DNA of 64,000 nt from Proteiniclasticum ruminis DSM 24773 (GCF_000701905.1 NZ_JNKC01000001.1:496001-560000), one strand, 5' to 3'; numbered from the stretch's first letter, positions 8,492-17,969 are shown. Notes: generated from the sequence alone by a model not told the origin. Translations and numbers: made by a program.

Positions 8492-8956
8492 TTATATCAT
8501 CTCAGGATATCCCAATTGTCTCAACGCTTCATAAGCAACAATAGCTACAGTATTCGACAGATTCAGACTCCTTGTCGTAGTCTCTACCATAGGCACTCTG
8601 AACAGCTGCCCCTGATTCTCAGACATGATATATTCTGGCAATCCACTGGATTCTCTTCCGAAAACAATGAAGTCATTGTCCTGGAACTTCACTTCCGAGT
8701 GAAACTTCTTACCTTTGGTGCTGGAAAAATAAAAGGTAGCATCTGGATACTTTTCTCTCAGTTCCTCATAGCTGCTGTAAAGCGTCACATCAAGCTCCTT
8801 CCAGTAGTCCAGCCCTGCCTTCGCTACAGTTTTATCATCAATGTGGAAGCCCATTGGGCCGATCAGATGGAGCTTTGCACCTGTAAGTACACAAGTTCTC
8901 CCAATATTACCAGTATTTTGTGGTATTTCAGGTCTGAATAAAACGATATTGATCAC
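8492..8956 (-). CDS. trmL: tRNA (cytidine/uridine-34-2'-O)-methyltransferase
   Basis: A SpoU/TrmH-family (SPOUT) enzyme that methylates the ribose of wobble nucleotide 34 in certain leucine tRNAs using S-adenosylmethionine. The 154-residue product is the usual TrmL size. Visible motifs are NIVLFRPEIPQNTGNIGRTC at the N-terminus, FGRESSGLPE in the middle and RSLNLSNTVAIVAYEALRQL at the C-terminus, forming the trefoil knot and cofactor site. It starts 4 bases after the HAD phosphatase gene, so both are probably co-transcribed. Confidence 0.93.
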   Translation of the reverse strand: MINIVLFRPEIPQNTGNIGRTCVLTGAKLHLIGPMGFHIDDKTVAKAGLDYWKELDVTLYSSYEELREKYPDATFYFSSTKGKKFHSEVKFQDNDFIVFGRESSGLPEYIMSENQGQLFRVPMVETTTRSLNLSNTVAIVAYEALRQLGYPEMI

Positions 8957-8960
8957 TTAA

Positions 8961-9794
8961 CTACCCCTCGTTCAGTATAAATTTCTCAATTAAGGAAGCG
9001 ACACCATCATTCATATTACTATCCGTGATATATTTTACATGTGGGAAAAGACTCTCCATAGCATTTCCCATAGCCACGGGCATTCCAACAACTTTCAGCA
9101 TCGGCAGATCATTTTCTGAATCTCCCACTGCAATAATCTCTTCTGCATGAATGCCCAGTTCCTTGGCTAAAGCCAGCACCCCAAGTCCTTTATCCGCCTT
9201 ATAGGAGGTGAACTCCACATTATCCGCACCAGAGCTTACTACTTTCACTCTCTTGTTTTTCATCATTTCTTCTTTGATGGAAGCAATCTTCTCCATGGCA
9301 GGGAACACAATTCCTTTCTGAATGGTATTTCCCGTTTCGGACAAAATATCTTTTATTGTAAACTCCTCCGTTATGTAGCGAATATGAATTCTCCGATTCT
9401 CAGGAAGGGTTTTGCTCAGCCTCTCATAGCGGCCGACATAATCTCTGTACTCCGCCACATACATGGTTCCATGGTTGTACCAGTTGATTTTGGTGTCAAA
9501 TTTCTTTAATGTTTCATCTATACTTAGTATATCTTCAAGAGCCAAGTTCTCTTCATAATAGATTACGTCTCTGTCACGATCACTGACGTAAGCTCCATTA
9601 GAAGATACGATGGGGTCTGTAAGACCCAGCTCATCCGAATACTGCAATGCGCTCTGATGCATTCTGCCAGTGCTGAGCGCTACCACAATCCCCTTCTCTT
9701 TCGCTTTTCTCACCGCATCTTTTACCCGTTCTGAAACAGTCAGATCGTCGCGGATCAGTGTTCCATCAATATCAATACAAATCATTTTATACAT
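8961..9794 (-). CDS. Cof-type HAD-IIB family phosphatase
   Basis: A 277-residue cytoplasmic haloacid-dehalogenase-superfamily hydrolase of the Cof/YidA group; relatives dephosphorylate sugar phosphates, flavin precursors or nucleotides. Motif I is DIDGTLI at the N-terminus, motif II is ALSTGR, and the C-terminal motif IV is AVGDSENDLPML. Between them lies the C2B-type cap. The substrate cannot be predicted from sequence. It sits immediately upstream of trmL with a 4-base gap. Confidence 0.9.
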   Translation of the reverse strand: MYKMICIDIDGTLIRDDLTVSERVKDAVRKAKEKGIVVALSTGRMHQSALQYSDELGLTDPIVSSNGAYVSDRDRDVIYYEENLALEDILSIDETLKKFDTKINWYNHGTMYVAEYRDYVGRYERLSKTLPENRRIHIRYITEEFTIKDILSETGNTIQKGIVFPAMEKIASIKEEMMKNKRVKVVSSGADNVEFTSYKADKGLGVLALAKELGIHAEEIIAVGDSENDLPMLKVVGMPVAMGNAMESLFPHVKYITDSNMNDGVASLIEKFILNEG

Positions 9795-9833
9795 TCAATA
9801 TCCTCCTGGCCTCGTTTCTACTATCATATCATA

Positions 9834-12014
9834 TTACAGAAAATGCTTTTTCATGAAAGCGAAGATTGGCCCCCGATAATCTTTCACGATACCGTATACA
9901 TCTTCATAAAACTCCACTCTTTGAGTAAACTCACCCGGTTCTCCGCTGAACTCTTCTTTGTATACTTCTGTAACCAGTGTCTCCATCTGAGTTCGGATCT
10001 CCTCATCTTTGATTCTTGCTGCCATTTCTAAATAAGTCTCTCCAGATTCTTTTCTGTAATAGATGAATGAGAATAGTTTCAGCATTTCTCTGAAATATGG
10101 TTTTAGAGATCCGCTGCTCATCATTCTCTGAAGCCTTGCCTTTTTATAAGCTGCTCTTGATACCACAGCCAATAACAGGAGTCCAAGAATGAGGAGTATC
10201 ACATTTCTTCTGGTCTGTTCTATCTTCTGTTCTTCCGGACTTTGTCCCGGAACATCCGTACCTCCTTCTTGTGCCGGCACTTCTGTTTCTGGAGTCTCTG
10301 ATGGTGTCTCTACACCTTCTTCACCTTCTTGGTTCTCTTCGTCTTCTGGCTCTTCTCCATAAATCAGTTCCCGTGGAGTACCTGTTGCATCGAAAATCTG
10401 CCAGATATCATTCTCTTCGTCAATGAGCACCTCTGTCCAGGCATGGGCATCACTGTTTCGTATAATATACTCTCCATCAATAGCCTCTTCCGACATTTTG
10501 AACCCTTCCACGTATCTGGTGGGTACACCTGCTATTCGAAGCATCACAGTCAATGCAGTGCCAAAATAAACACAGTATCCTTCTTCTACCTCAAATAGAA
10601 AGTAATCCACAAAGTCTGTATTTTCTGGGAGATTTCCCGGTGTTAGGGTATAGCTGTAATTTTCCCTGAGATAATTTGTCAGCACTTCCGCTTTTTCATA
10701 GTTACGCATAGAATCATCCACAAGACTGTTTACAAGATCCACTGTTCTTGGGGTCAGTGTCTGGTAAATCTGAAGATAAGGGCCATACTCCATATAGAAA
10801 TCTGATGCTCGGACATTTTTGGGCAACCTTCTGATATGGTCCTCAATAAGATTTTCTCTGAAGTAGGTAATATCATAATTATTTATGACTGTTTTATTGC
10901 TCGTGTAGGTGCTTCTTTCATCATTATAGAAGAGCAGCGCCAAGTTATTGGAGAATGACACTTCCTTTGTGTAAATACTGCTGAAGAGGTTTGATGTCAT
11001 TTCCGCAATAGGTCTGATCTCAATTCTTCTGAGATCTTCATTGACCGTCAAACGCTCATAATATGCTGCCTTTTCTGAGGAAAGGCTTCCATTGGGCTCA
11101 TATTCAATCACATCTCTAGCCCAGCGGTCTCCTAAGTACTCCGTCCTCACAGTACCTCGTAAATAGATGGGTTCCTCTCCAAAGGCTCTCATCACCTCTT
11201 CTTCATTGATCGAGATGTTTCCTCCAAGAAGTGTTTCTGAGTCATTATACCCTGTCATCGCTATGCCAAAGGGATCTCTGATGCTTGCACCAGTAATGCT
11301 TCCCTGGGGTACCACCTGACCGTTGAAATAATTGAACAATCTGTCAGAATAAACACCCTTCGTCTCAATATCAATAAATGCTGATCCTATTGTAATAATA
11401 AGGGTGAGTACCACTGCTTCGACGAGCCTTCTATTCCGGTTCACCTTAAGCACTTTAGCTTCCTGATCCACAAGTGTTGTTCTGTAGAAAAGAAGACTGA
11501 ATGCCCACACCGGAACAAAAAATCTAGCATATTCGTATGTATTTCCATAATAATCTACGATCCACAGAAATAGGAGCAGCCCCATATCCAGAATCACCAT
11601 ATTATAGGGAAAAATGTACAGAGTAATGCTCAGTATCACCGCACCAGTGAGCATCATGACTTTCAGCACATTAAGAAAGTCTGTGAACTGAATACTCAAG
11701 CCATCCATAATGGTAGCGTTGATGACAGCGATATCTGAAGGAATCTGAAACAGATCTATGGTTTTCACAGCCTGATAAAGAAAGTATGCTGAAACTGCAC
11801 CGAGTAAAAAGAAACCGATCCGGTAATAATTGTTCTCACCTTTCAGCGTCCCTAAAAAACCCAGAACCATTAGAACAGGCAGTAAAGCAAACACCATAAT
11901 CTCAGTGTGCTTGAATCCTTCAATAAAATATGCACTTTCCATGACCATACCCATAATGATCATATTGAAAAAAATGATCATCAATGGAATGACTTTATTT
12001 TTTAATCGGCTCAT
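9834..12014 (-). CDS. membrane-anchored transglutaminase-like protein
   Basis: A 726-residue membrane protein with about six N-terminal hydrophobic segments (to about residue 200), a large extracytoplasmic region, a transglutaminase-like core and one further membrane helix (VILLILGLLLLAVVSRAAY) before a cytoplasmic tail. The catalytic triad is visible as Cys in EEGYCVYFGTALTVMLR, His in SDAHAWTEVLID and Asp in WQIFDATG. A Pro/Glu-rich linker (EEPEDEENQEGEEGVETPSE) precedes the last helix. It is the third gene of a MoxR-DUF58-transglutaminase cluster widespread in bacteria, whose exact substrate is unknown. Proteolysis or cross-linking outside the cell is a family inference. Confidence 0.88.
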   Translation of the reverse strand: MSRLKNKVIPLMIIFFNMIIMGMVMESAYFIEGFKHTEIMVFALLPVLMVLGFLGTLKGENNYYRIGFFLLGAVSAYFLYQAVKTIDLFQIPSDIAVINATIMDGLSIQFTDFLNVLKVMMLTGAVILSITLYIFPYNMVILDMGLLLFLWIVDYYGNTYEYARFFVPVWAFSLLFYRTTLVDQEAKVLKVNRNRRLVEAVVLTLIITIGSAFIDIETKGVYSDRLFNYFNGQVVPQGSITGASIRDPFGIAMTGYNDSETLLGGNISINEEEVMRAFGEEPIYLRGTVRTEYLGDRWARDVIEYEPNGSLSSEKAAYYERLTVNEDLRRIEIRPIAEMTSNLFSSIYTKEVSFSNNLALLFYNDERSTYTSNKTVINNYDITYFRENLIEDHIRRLPKNVRASDFYMEYGPYLQIYQTLTPRTVDLVNSLVDDSMRNYEKAEVLTNYLRENYSYTLTPGNLPENTDFVDYFLFEVEEGYCVYFGTALTVMLRIAGVPTRYVEGFKMSEEAIDGEYIIRNSDAHAWTEVLIDEENDIWQIFDATGTPRELIYGEEPEDEENQEGEEGVETPSETPETEVPAQEGGTDVPGQSPEEQKIEQTRRNVILLILGLLLLAVVSRAAYKKARLQRMMSSGSLKPYFREMLKLFSFIYYRKESGETYLEMAARIKDEEIRTQMETLVTEVYKEEFSGEPGEFTQRVEFYEDVYGIVKDYRGPIFAFMKKHFL

Positions 12015-12016
12015 AC

Positions 12017-13120
12017 TTATTCCCCTATATATTTCAGTGTGATTCCTTCATAGTCCGCATCTTTTTTCAGGTCATCCTCTACCGCAAACCAGGTAATGGC
12101 ATTGTATTTGTCTTTAAGTTTCAGTACCACCTTAGTCAGAAGAGGATTTCTGTTGCCTGTGAAAAGAATGATGGAAGAGGCACTTTGAAATAAATCTGTT
12201 TTTTCGTTCATAAAGTCCTGCATTGGTTTTTTCCCGTTGGAATCATGATCTACCATATACTCCACTAGGGCTTCATGCTGGCTCATTCTTCTCAAATCAA
12301 ATTCTTTCCTTTCCAATCCATTGATCACGACTTTATGCTCCTTCCCTTCCTTTAGAAGAAGGGCTGACACCGCAAGAGCATCCGCTACCAGAGCTTCTTC
12401 TTTTGCCCCATCCTGATCCATCCTGTAGATCTCTTCGCACATATCAATGACAAGCAGATAATCAATTCCTTTATTCTGCTCTCCTCTACGGACATACAGT
12501 TCTCCATATTTTGCAGAAACCTTCCAGTTGATCCGTTTCAGACTGTCTCCAACATTATATCTTCTCATTTCTCGTATCATATGAGGATCTTCCAGATTTG
12601 ATCTGGACTGTTTGATTCCTTCACTGCCCACACCAAGTTCAAAAAGAGTTTCCGGAAGTACTCTGGATTTAGGATACACCCTCACACTTTCATTTTTCAG
12701 ATTTTTTCTGATTGTAAATATGTTGAAAAAATCCCGAATTTCCAGTCTCAGATTTTGAAATTCATAAGTTCCTCTTTTCGGGAAATAGAAATGAAACATA
12801 ATCTGTGCTCTATTCTTTGCACTGACACTGCGGGTCTCTATCTCCGTATATTGGTTGATGGCTGTGACGTAGGGTAGAAAAAACCTTGAATCATTGAAAA
12901 TCTGAAGATTCAGCTTTCCTGTCTCAAACACTTCATATCGATCCTTCATATAGGTCAGTTTACCGGATACTTTTCCTGAGAACACTGTAATATAGACTAC
13001 AGCTAAAATGAACATACTGATCATGATGTAATACAGAGAGGTGAATACAATCCCGCCTATGGCATAATAAAGCACAATAGAAATCAGAAGACCAATGATA
13101 AACCTAAAATCCATCTTCAT
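12017..13120 (-). CDS. DUF58 domain protein
   Basis: A 367-residue protein with two N-terminal membrane segments (to about residue 50) and a C-terminal DUF58 domain related to von Willebrand A folds. The family signature is clear in REMRRYNVGDSLKRINWK followed by ELYVRRGE. DUF58 proteins are usually encoded beside MoxR ATPases, as here: its gene starts 2 bases after the MoxR gene and ends 2 bases before the transglutaminase gene. The three products probably act together at the membrane; the function of the system is not established. Confidence 0.9.
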   Translation of the reverse strand: MKMDFRFIIGLLISIVLYYAIGGIVFTSLYYIMISMFILAVVYITVFSGKVSGKLTYMKDRYEVFETGKLNLQIFNDSRFFLPYVTAINQYTEIETRSVSAKNRAQIMFHFYFPKRGTYEFQNLRLEIRDFFNIFTIRKNLKNESVRVYPKSRVLPETLFELGVGSEGIKQSRSNLEDPHMIREMRRYNVGDSLKRINWKVSAKYGELYVRRGEQNKGIDYLLVIDMCEEIYRMDQDGAKEEALVADALAVSALLLKEGKEHKVVINGLERKEFDLRRMSQHEALVEYMVDHDSNGKKPMQDFMNEKTDLFQSASSIILFTGNRNPLLTKVVLKLKDKYNAITWFAVEDDLKKDADYEGITLKYIGE

Positions 13121-13122
13121 GG

Positions 13123-14055
13123 CTATGCATCCATTCTTGGCGGCTCCACAGATGCGACAATGAGTTGCACAGCCTCATAAGAACTGCTTCCCTGTCCTCT
13201 TGCATAAGATGAAAGAATCAGCCTGTGCGCCAGGACCATTCCCGCATTCTCTTTCACATCCTCTGGAATCACATAATTTCTTCCTTGCATCAAGGCTGAT
13301 GCCTGACTGATCCTCATGAGCGCAATGGAAGCTCGGGGACTTGCGCCAAGTGCAAAAAACTTACTCTCTCTGGTTTCTTTGACAATATCCACGATGTATT
13401 TATAGATGCCTTCTGCAACTTTCACTTCTCTGGTTTTTCTCTGAAGCATCATCACCTCTTCTATCGAAGCCACAGGCCCAATATTCTCAATGGGAATCTC
13501 CTCCCTTGTATTGCGAAGGATATGCATTTCGTCCTGGATCGATGGATAGCCCATTTTGATACGGATCATAAATCTGTCCAGCTGAGCTTCTGGCAAATTG
13601 AAGGTTCCTTCATATTCGATCGGATTCTGTGTGGCCATGACAAAAAATGGCCTTTCCAAGAGATAGCTCTTATTCCCTTCAGAAACCTGAGTTTCTTCCA
13701 TGACTTCCAAAAGCGCCGCCTGAGTTTTAGGAGAGGTCCTGTTGATTTCATCTGCCAGGACAATATTTGCAAAGACAGGTCCCTTACGGAATTCAAAACT
13801 CATTTCCTTCTGATTGTAGATGGATACCCCCAATATATCAGAAGGCAGAAGGTCCGGGGTGAACTGGATCCTAGAATAGCTGAGATTCAAACTCTTGGCC
13901 AGAGCTTTCACAAGGGTGGTCTTTCCGATACCCGGAATATCTTCAATAAGAATATGCCCACCTGCCAAAATCCCCTTCAGGATATTTTTTACGACATTAT
14001 TTTTCCCAATGATTACTTTTTCCACATTCTGTTCAATCTTTTTCACATGTTCCAT
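13123..14055 (-). CDS. MoxR family AAA+ ATPase
   Basis: A 310-residue AAA+ ATPase of the MoxR class, thought to act as a chaperone-like motor for a DUF58/VWA partner. Walker A is IPGIGKTTLVKALA (about residues 39-52), Walker B is ANIVLADEINR, sensor 1 is MATQNPIE, and the C-terminal lid includes GASPRASIAL. It heads the three-gene unit; GGAG lies 9 bases before the ATG. A second, unrelated MoxR-type ATPase is encoded near 45 kb in this window. Confidence 0.92.
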   Translation of the reverse strand: MEHVKKIEQNVEKVIIGKNNVVKNILKGILAGGHILIEDIPGIGKTTLVKALAKSLNLSYSRIQFTPDLLPSDILGVSIYNQKEMSFEFRKGPVFANIVLADEINRTSPKTQAALLEVMEETQVSEGNKSYLLERPFFVMATQNPIEYEGTFNLPEAQLDRFMIRIKMGYPSIQDEMHILRNTREEIPIENIGPVASIEEVMMLQRKTREVKVAEGIYKYIVDIVKETRESKFFALGASPRASIALMRISQASALMQGRNYVIPEDVKENAGMVLAHRLILSSYARGQGSSSYEAVQLIVASVEPPRMDA

Positions 14056-14173
14056 TTAGCTCTGCTCCTTTGTTCCTGAAAAATTCAAGAAAGTTCTCTC
14101 AATTTTTAGCTGTCTTAATCATTTTAACATAGGAGCTGTGTGTAAATTATAAATTTATGGTTACAATCACAAA

Positions 14174-14210
14174 TGAAAAAAGACTTTCCCCAGAAAATGA
14201 GGAAAGTCTT
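14174..14210 (-). terminator. terminator of the VanW gene
   Basis: Minus-strand AAGACTTTCC (14210-14201) and GGAAAGTCTT (14189-14180) form a 10-bp stem followed by TTTTTCA, 20 bases after the stop. Confidence 0.8.
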
Positions 14211-14229
14211 CTATTTATAATTCTAATCT

Positions 14230-15771
14230 TTAACCGTTTGGTGCAGTTGCTGGGTCTGTTGGCGCTTCTGGAGCTGGTGCTTCTGGAGCTGGTGCTTCTG
14301 GAGCTGCTGGTTTTGCTTTAGTTCCAACACGAATGACTCCATCCACTTTTTTGTAGCTGTCTTGAGAAATCACTTCCGTCTTTACGACTTTACCATCCTT
14401 GATGGTCTGTCTGTAGGTTTTGGAGGTATACCCTGTTACAGGCTTCTTTTCCACAACTTCTTCTCCAACAAACAGTGTATTGTCCTCCACCTTCTTGATG
14501 GTAGGCTGCAGTACGGATGTCGTTTCACTGAATACTTTATAGCTGTATCCGCCTAAGTCTGCCTGATGTCCATAAATAGAAACACTCAGATTATTGTTGT
14601 CTCCATAAGCCTGGATATACACAGGGTTTGGATAATTATTCTTGAACTTCAGATCAAGATAAGGACCATACACTACAGCGTCCATACCTGGCTTCAGATA
14701 GGCAACCGCCATGGAGTGATTTCGTCTCTGTTCAATACCCATATTGCTGTGAAGAGCTGCCTGATAAAGGGTACTTGATACCTGACAAAGCCCTCCACCG
14801 ACACCATCTTCAATCTTGTCTCCAATAATAACACCAGCATTTTTAAACCCAGCTCTAAGTGTTACCGGACCAATCTCAGCATTATAGCTGAAGGTTTCTC
14901 CTGGCATCAACACTGTGCCGTTAATTAGAGAGGCCGCGAATCCAACATTATGTTTTCTTCCAGCCGCTGATGTGGAATAATTGGTTGTAAATGTGGACAG
15001 TCTTCCATCAATCATTTTGAGAGCATCTGATGTAACTTTCGGTTCATCAATCACTAAGGATGCTTCCAGCTTAGCTCCTGGCTCGAGTTTAGGTAATACT
15101 TCTTTCAGACTGGCAACAAGTTTCTCTTCTTCCAAAACCATACCGGTCTGGTGTTCAGTCACTGTGAATCCATCTCCACTTTTCTTGATGGTTGCATTCT
15201 TTGCATTGACATTAATCTCAGAAGCTATGGACTTCACATAAGCTATGAGTTTTTCTTCAGAGTATGTATACTGAACTTCCACCTCTTCGAGAGTTTTTGT
15301 ATAGATTCTCTGCAGCTTTTCCGCTTCGTCTAAATTCTTTCCTATGGATACAATATTTTCCGCCAAAGACTGAGCATCCAGAACTGGATCTAGGTCTCCT
15401 AGGTTCAGTGTAAACTCTCTGTCTTTTACAACCACTGTAAGGGCATTTGTTTTTACTGCCTCCAGAATTTTAGTCTCCAGAAGATTCTTCACCTCTGGAA
15501 GTGTCATCCCTGAAAGGTCTTCGCCCATAACAGAAACACCAGGATAAACCTTCTCCTGCCACTCTGCAATGACCTTTTTATTCTGGGCCTCTTCCATCTT
15601 CCGCGCTGTTTCCACTGCGGATACATGAATCGCCTCCTGTTTCTCCCATTCCTTCTCTAGGGCATAGCTTCTGTAAGCTACGGTTCCAGCCCCTGATAAT
15701 GTAAGTACTAGTATGATTGCTATGATTAATTTTTTCTTCATATACTGTTGGGTAATCCCTTCCTCCTTCAT
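14230..15771 (-). CDS. VanW family protein with a G5-like C-terminal region
   Basis: An exported, membrane-anchored cell-wall protein of unknown function. The hydrophobic segment KKLIIAIILVLTLSGAGTVA is a signal anchor. Two peptidoglycan-binding-4-like repeats follow (about residues 75-260), then the VanW domain (SAAGRKHNVGFAASLINGTV, GGGLCQVSSTLYQAAL), a G5-like region (VEKKPVTGYTSKTYRQTIKD) and an Ala/Pro/Glu repeat tail. The start is uncertain: ATG 15771 (used) has no clear ribosome site, ATG 15741 has GGAGGAAGGG about 15-20 bases upstream, and a TTG at 15792 is also open. VanW alone does not imply vancomycin resistance. Confidence 0.85.
   Translation of the reverse strand: MKEEGITQQYMKKKLIIAIILVLTLSGAGTVAYRSYALEKEWEKQEAIHVSAVETARKMEEAQNKKVIAEWQEKVYPGVSVMGEDLSGMTLPEVKNLLETKILEAVKTNALTVVVKDREFTLNLGDLDPVLDAQSLAENIVSIGKNLDEAEKLQRIYTKTLEEVEVQYTYSEEKLIAYVKSIASEINVNAKNATIKKSGDGFTVTEHQTGMVLEEEKLVASLKEVLPKLEPGAKLEASLVIDEPKVTSDALKMIDGRLSTFTTNYSTSAAGRKHNVGFAASLINGTVLMPGETFSYNAEIGPVTLRAGFKNAGVIIGDKIEDGVGGGLCQVSSTLYQAALHSNMGIEQRRNHSMAVAYLKPGMDAVVYGPYLDLKFKNNYPNPVYIQAYGDNNNLSVSIYGHQADLGGYSYKVFSETTSVLQPTIKKVEDNTLFVGEEVVEKKPVTGYTSKTYRQTIKDGKVVKTEVISQDSYKKVDGVIRVGTKAKPAAPEAPAPEAPAPEAPTDPATAPNG
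14264..14308 (-). repeat. 15-bp tandem repeat encoding PAPEA-type units
   Basis: CTTCTGGAGCTGGTG on the plus strand is repeated at 14264-14278 and 14279-14293, with a near copy at 14294-14308. In the protein these give alternating APEAP units at the C-terminus. Such repeats can change copy number by slippage without shifting the frame. Confidence 0.8.
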
Positions 15772-15854
15772 GCGATTTCGATTGTCTTTCAATTCTAAGT
15801 AGTTTTATTTTACCACAGAATCCAAAAAATACTTCACAAAAGAATTACATTTGT

Positions 15855-15873
15855 TTGTTAATTTTATTAACAA
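15855..15873. promoter_or_regulatory. palindrome resembling a Rex operator, with 5-base spacer
   Basis: TTGTTAAT (15855-15862) and ATTAACAA (15866-15873) are perfect inverted repeats separated by 3 bases. The half-sites TTGTTAA/TTAACAA match those of the redox repressor Rex, but Rex sites usually have 4 bases between them and here there are 5. It lies between the divergent VanW and M42 peptidase genes. Confidence 0.4.
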
Positions 15874-15987
15874 GTCATGTGCTGCTGACAGTTCTTTCAA
15901 CAGCAGTACAGATTATACTCTAGAGTGTTCTATACAGAAAACAGCATTTACGATAGGATAGAGGTATCTAAGCTAGGAGGTTATATT

Positions 15988-17013
15988 ATGGCTTTTGAAA
16001 CTACTATAAGAGAAAGATTACAATCATTGATTGAGATTCACAGCCCGACAGGTTATCATCTGGATGTCATGAAGTACATTGAAAGCACCTTGAACTCTAT
16101 GGACGTGCCATTCAAGACAACAACAAAGGGCGCTGTCCTGGTTACATTGCCTGGAAAATCAGAAGAAGGCAGGCTTTTTTCTGCTCATGTGGACACACTG
16201 GGGGCCATGGTGAAATCATTGAAAAGCAAGGGGACATTGGAATTCACGCTCATCGGTGGATACATGTACAACACACTGGAGTCAGAAAATTGCACAGTGA
16301 TGACATCCAGCGGCAAGACCTATTCGGGAACGATTCAAACCATCAAGCCTTCTGTCCATATTGATGGTCAGGATGCAAGGTCTCTGGAAAGAAAGCAGGA
16401 AACCATGGAGATTGTCCTGGACGAAAAAGTCTTTAATGCTTCCGATGTAAGCGCTCTTGGTATTGAGGTAGGTGATTTTGTCTTTATTGATCCAAAACTT
16501 CAGTTTACAGAAAAAGGCTTTATCAAATCCCGTTATCTGGATGACAAAGCCAGCGTGGCTGTTCTTCTGGAAGCCATCTCAGCATTAAAGTCCGTTCCAC
16601 TAGAAAAGACCCTCCACTTTTTCATCTCTAATTATGAAGAGGTCGGACACGGAGCCAAAGCTGCTTTACCAGAGCATCTTACAGAATTCATCGCCGTGGA
16701 TATGGGTGCTCCTGGAAACAACCAGAACAGCTCCGAATACAAAGTGAACATCTGTGCAAAGGACAGTTCAGGTCCTTATGACTATGAACTGAGAAGGACC
16801 ATGGAGAGGATCTGCAGAGAGAATCAGATTCCCTATGCCACTGATATTTACCCATTCTATGGTTCTGATGCTTCCGCAGCGTTGGGCTCCGGTTACGATA
16901 TTCGTACAGGGCTCATCGGCCCTGGAGTCTTCGCATCCCATGGGTACGAAAGAACCCATATGGAGTCTTTAAAAGCGACCTATGACCTTATTATTGAATT
17001 GGCAAAGAGATAA
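15988..17013 (+). CDS. M42 family metallopeptidase (aminopeptidase/glutamyl aminopeptidase type)
   Basis: A 341-residue cytoplasmic di-zinc aminopeptidase of the M42 (PepA/FrvX/YsdC) family, which trims peptides after proteasome or Clp-type degradation. Metal-binding and catalytic motifs are visible: SAHVDTLG, YLDDKASVAVLLEA, YEEVGHGA, VDMGAPG and the terminal FASHGYERTHMES. The ATG at 15988 has AGGAGG 7 bases upstream, so the longer open frame from 15925 is not used. It is transcribed alone, convergent with the ddl gene across a bidirectional terminator. Confidence 0.93.
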   Translation: MAFETTIRERLQSLIEIHSPTGYHLDVMKYIESTLNSMDVPFKTTTKGAVLVTLPGKSEEGRLFSAHVDTLGAMVKSLKSKGTLEFTLIGGYMYNTLESENCTVMTSSGKTYSGTIQTIKPSVHIDGQDARSLERKQETMEIVLDEKVFNASDVSALGIEVGDFVFIDPKLQFTEKGFIKSRYLDDKASVAVLLEAISALKSVPLEKTLHFFISNYEEVGHGAKAALPEHLTEFIAVDMGAPGNNQNSSEYKVNICAKDSSGPYDYELRRTMERICRENQIPYATDIYPFYGSDASAALGSGYDIRTGLIGPGVFASHGYERTHMESLKATYDLIIELAKR

Positions 17014-17018
17014 GCATT

Positions 17019-17058
17019 ATATGAAAAAGCCTCTCCAGAAGGAGAGGCTTTTTCATAT
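17019..17058. terminator. bidirectional terminator between convergent genes
   Basis: An 18-bp perfect stem, 17019-17036 with 17041-17058, and loop AGAA. The A/T-rich outer part supplies a T-run on both strands. It serves the M42 peptidase gene (+) and ddl (-). Confidence 0.9.
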
Positions 17059-17060
17059 AT

Positions 17061-17969
17061 CTATTTCGCGCGAAGCTTTAATGAAGACTGTATGATGCGG
17101 TCCAAGAGGCCCTGATAACTGAGTCCTATTCCCTTTGCACTCTTGGGGAACAAAGAGGTTCTTGTCATACCTGGAAGTGTGTTGATTTCCAGAAGATACG
17201 GCACACCATCCCTGACGATAAAATCCACTCGGGCATAGACATCACATTTCAATGCAGAGAAGGTCTTAAGAGCCAGCTCATTGATTTCAGACTGAAGCGG
17301 TTCTTCATACTCAATGATAACTTCCTCGGCTCCACCATCCTCATATTTGGACTGATAATCAAAAAAGCCTCCCTTCACAGGCTTGATGATGAGAGTCGGT
17401 AAAGCATCACCATCTAGGATCGGTACTGTGATTTCATCTCCTTTGATAAACTCTTCCACCATAACCTCAGAATCCACCTTCAGACCTTCTTTGACTCCTT
17501 CAACCACTTCATCATAGGATGTACAAATGAATGTGGCTACAGAGGATCCTCCTCGATTGGGTTTCACCACAACCGGATACCCCAATACTTCCACCATTTC
17601 TTCAGTTACGTCCGAAGCATTTTTCACAACAAACCACTCTGCTGTTCTTACCCCATGATTTCTAAGCACAGTCTTTGTCAGGTCCTTATCCATACAGAGG
17701 GCACTGGAGAGCATACCACATCCAGAATATGGAATCTCCAGAGAATCCAAAATACTCTGAACCGTTCCATCTTCTCCATATTTGCCATGAAGAGCCAGCA
17801 GAGCAAAATCAATTCCTTTTACTTTCTCGAATATGTCTGTTTTGGTATCCAGAATGATCTCTACACCCTCATACCCATTGAAATTGATATGATTCAGTAT
17901 TTCTCTGCCGGAAGACAGAGAAACTTCTCTTTCACTGGAAATACCACCCATGATTACACCAATCTTCAT
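17061..17969 (-). CDS. ddl: D-alanine--D-alanine ligase
   Basis: ATP-grasp ligase that joins two D-alanines for the peptidoglycan stem peptide. The 302-residue product is normal length. The N-terminus IGVIMGGISSEREVSLSSG holds the family GG-SxExxVS motif, LHGKYGEDG follows, the grasp loop is VKPNRGGSS, and the C-terminal metal-binding segment is LLEINTLPGMT. The genes flanking it are not wall genes. Its ribosome site is a modest GGAGT before ATG 17969. No vancomycin-type D-Ala-D-Lac signature can be judged by eye. Confidence 0.95.
   Translation of the reverse strand: MKIGVIMGGISSEREVSLSSGREILNHINFNGYEGVEIILDTKTDIFEKVKGIDFALLALHGKYGEDGTVQSILDSLEIPYSGCGMLSSALCMDKDLTKTVLRNHGVRTAEWFVVKNASDVTEEMVEVLGYPVVVKPNRGGSSVATFICTSYDEVVEGVKEGLKVDSEVMVEEFIKGDEITVPILDGDALPTLIIKPVKGGFFDYQSKYEDGGAEEVIIEYEEPLQSEINELALKTFSALKCDVYARVDFIVRDGVPYLLEINTLPGMTRTSLFPKSAKGIGLSYQGLLDRIIQSSLKLRAK

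Noticed and set aside
14230-15771. Vancomycin resistance cluster suggested by VanW and Ddl proximity
   Set aside because: VanW-domain proteins are common in clostridia, and no vanS/R, vanH, vanX or D-lactate ligase features are present. Ddl is in a separate, convergent unit.
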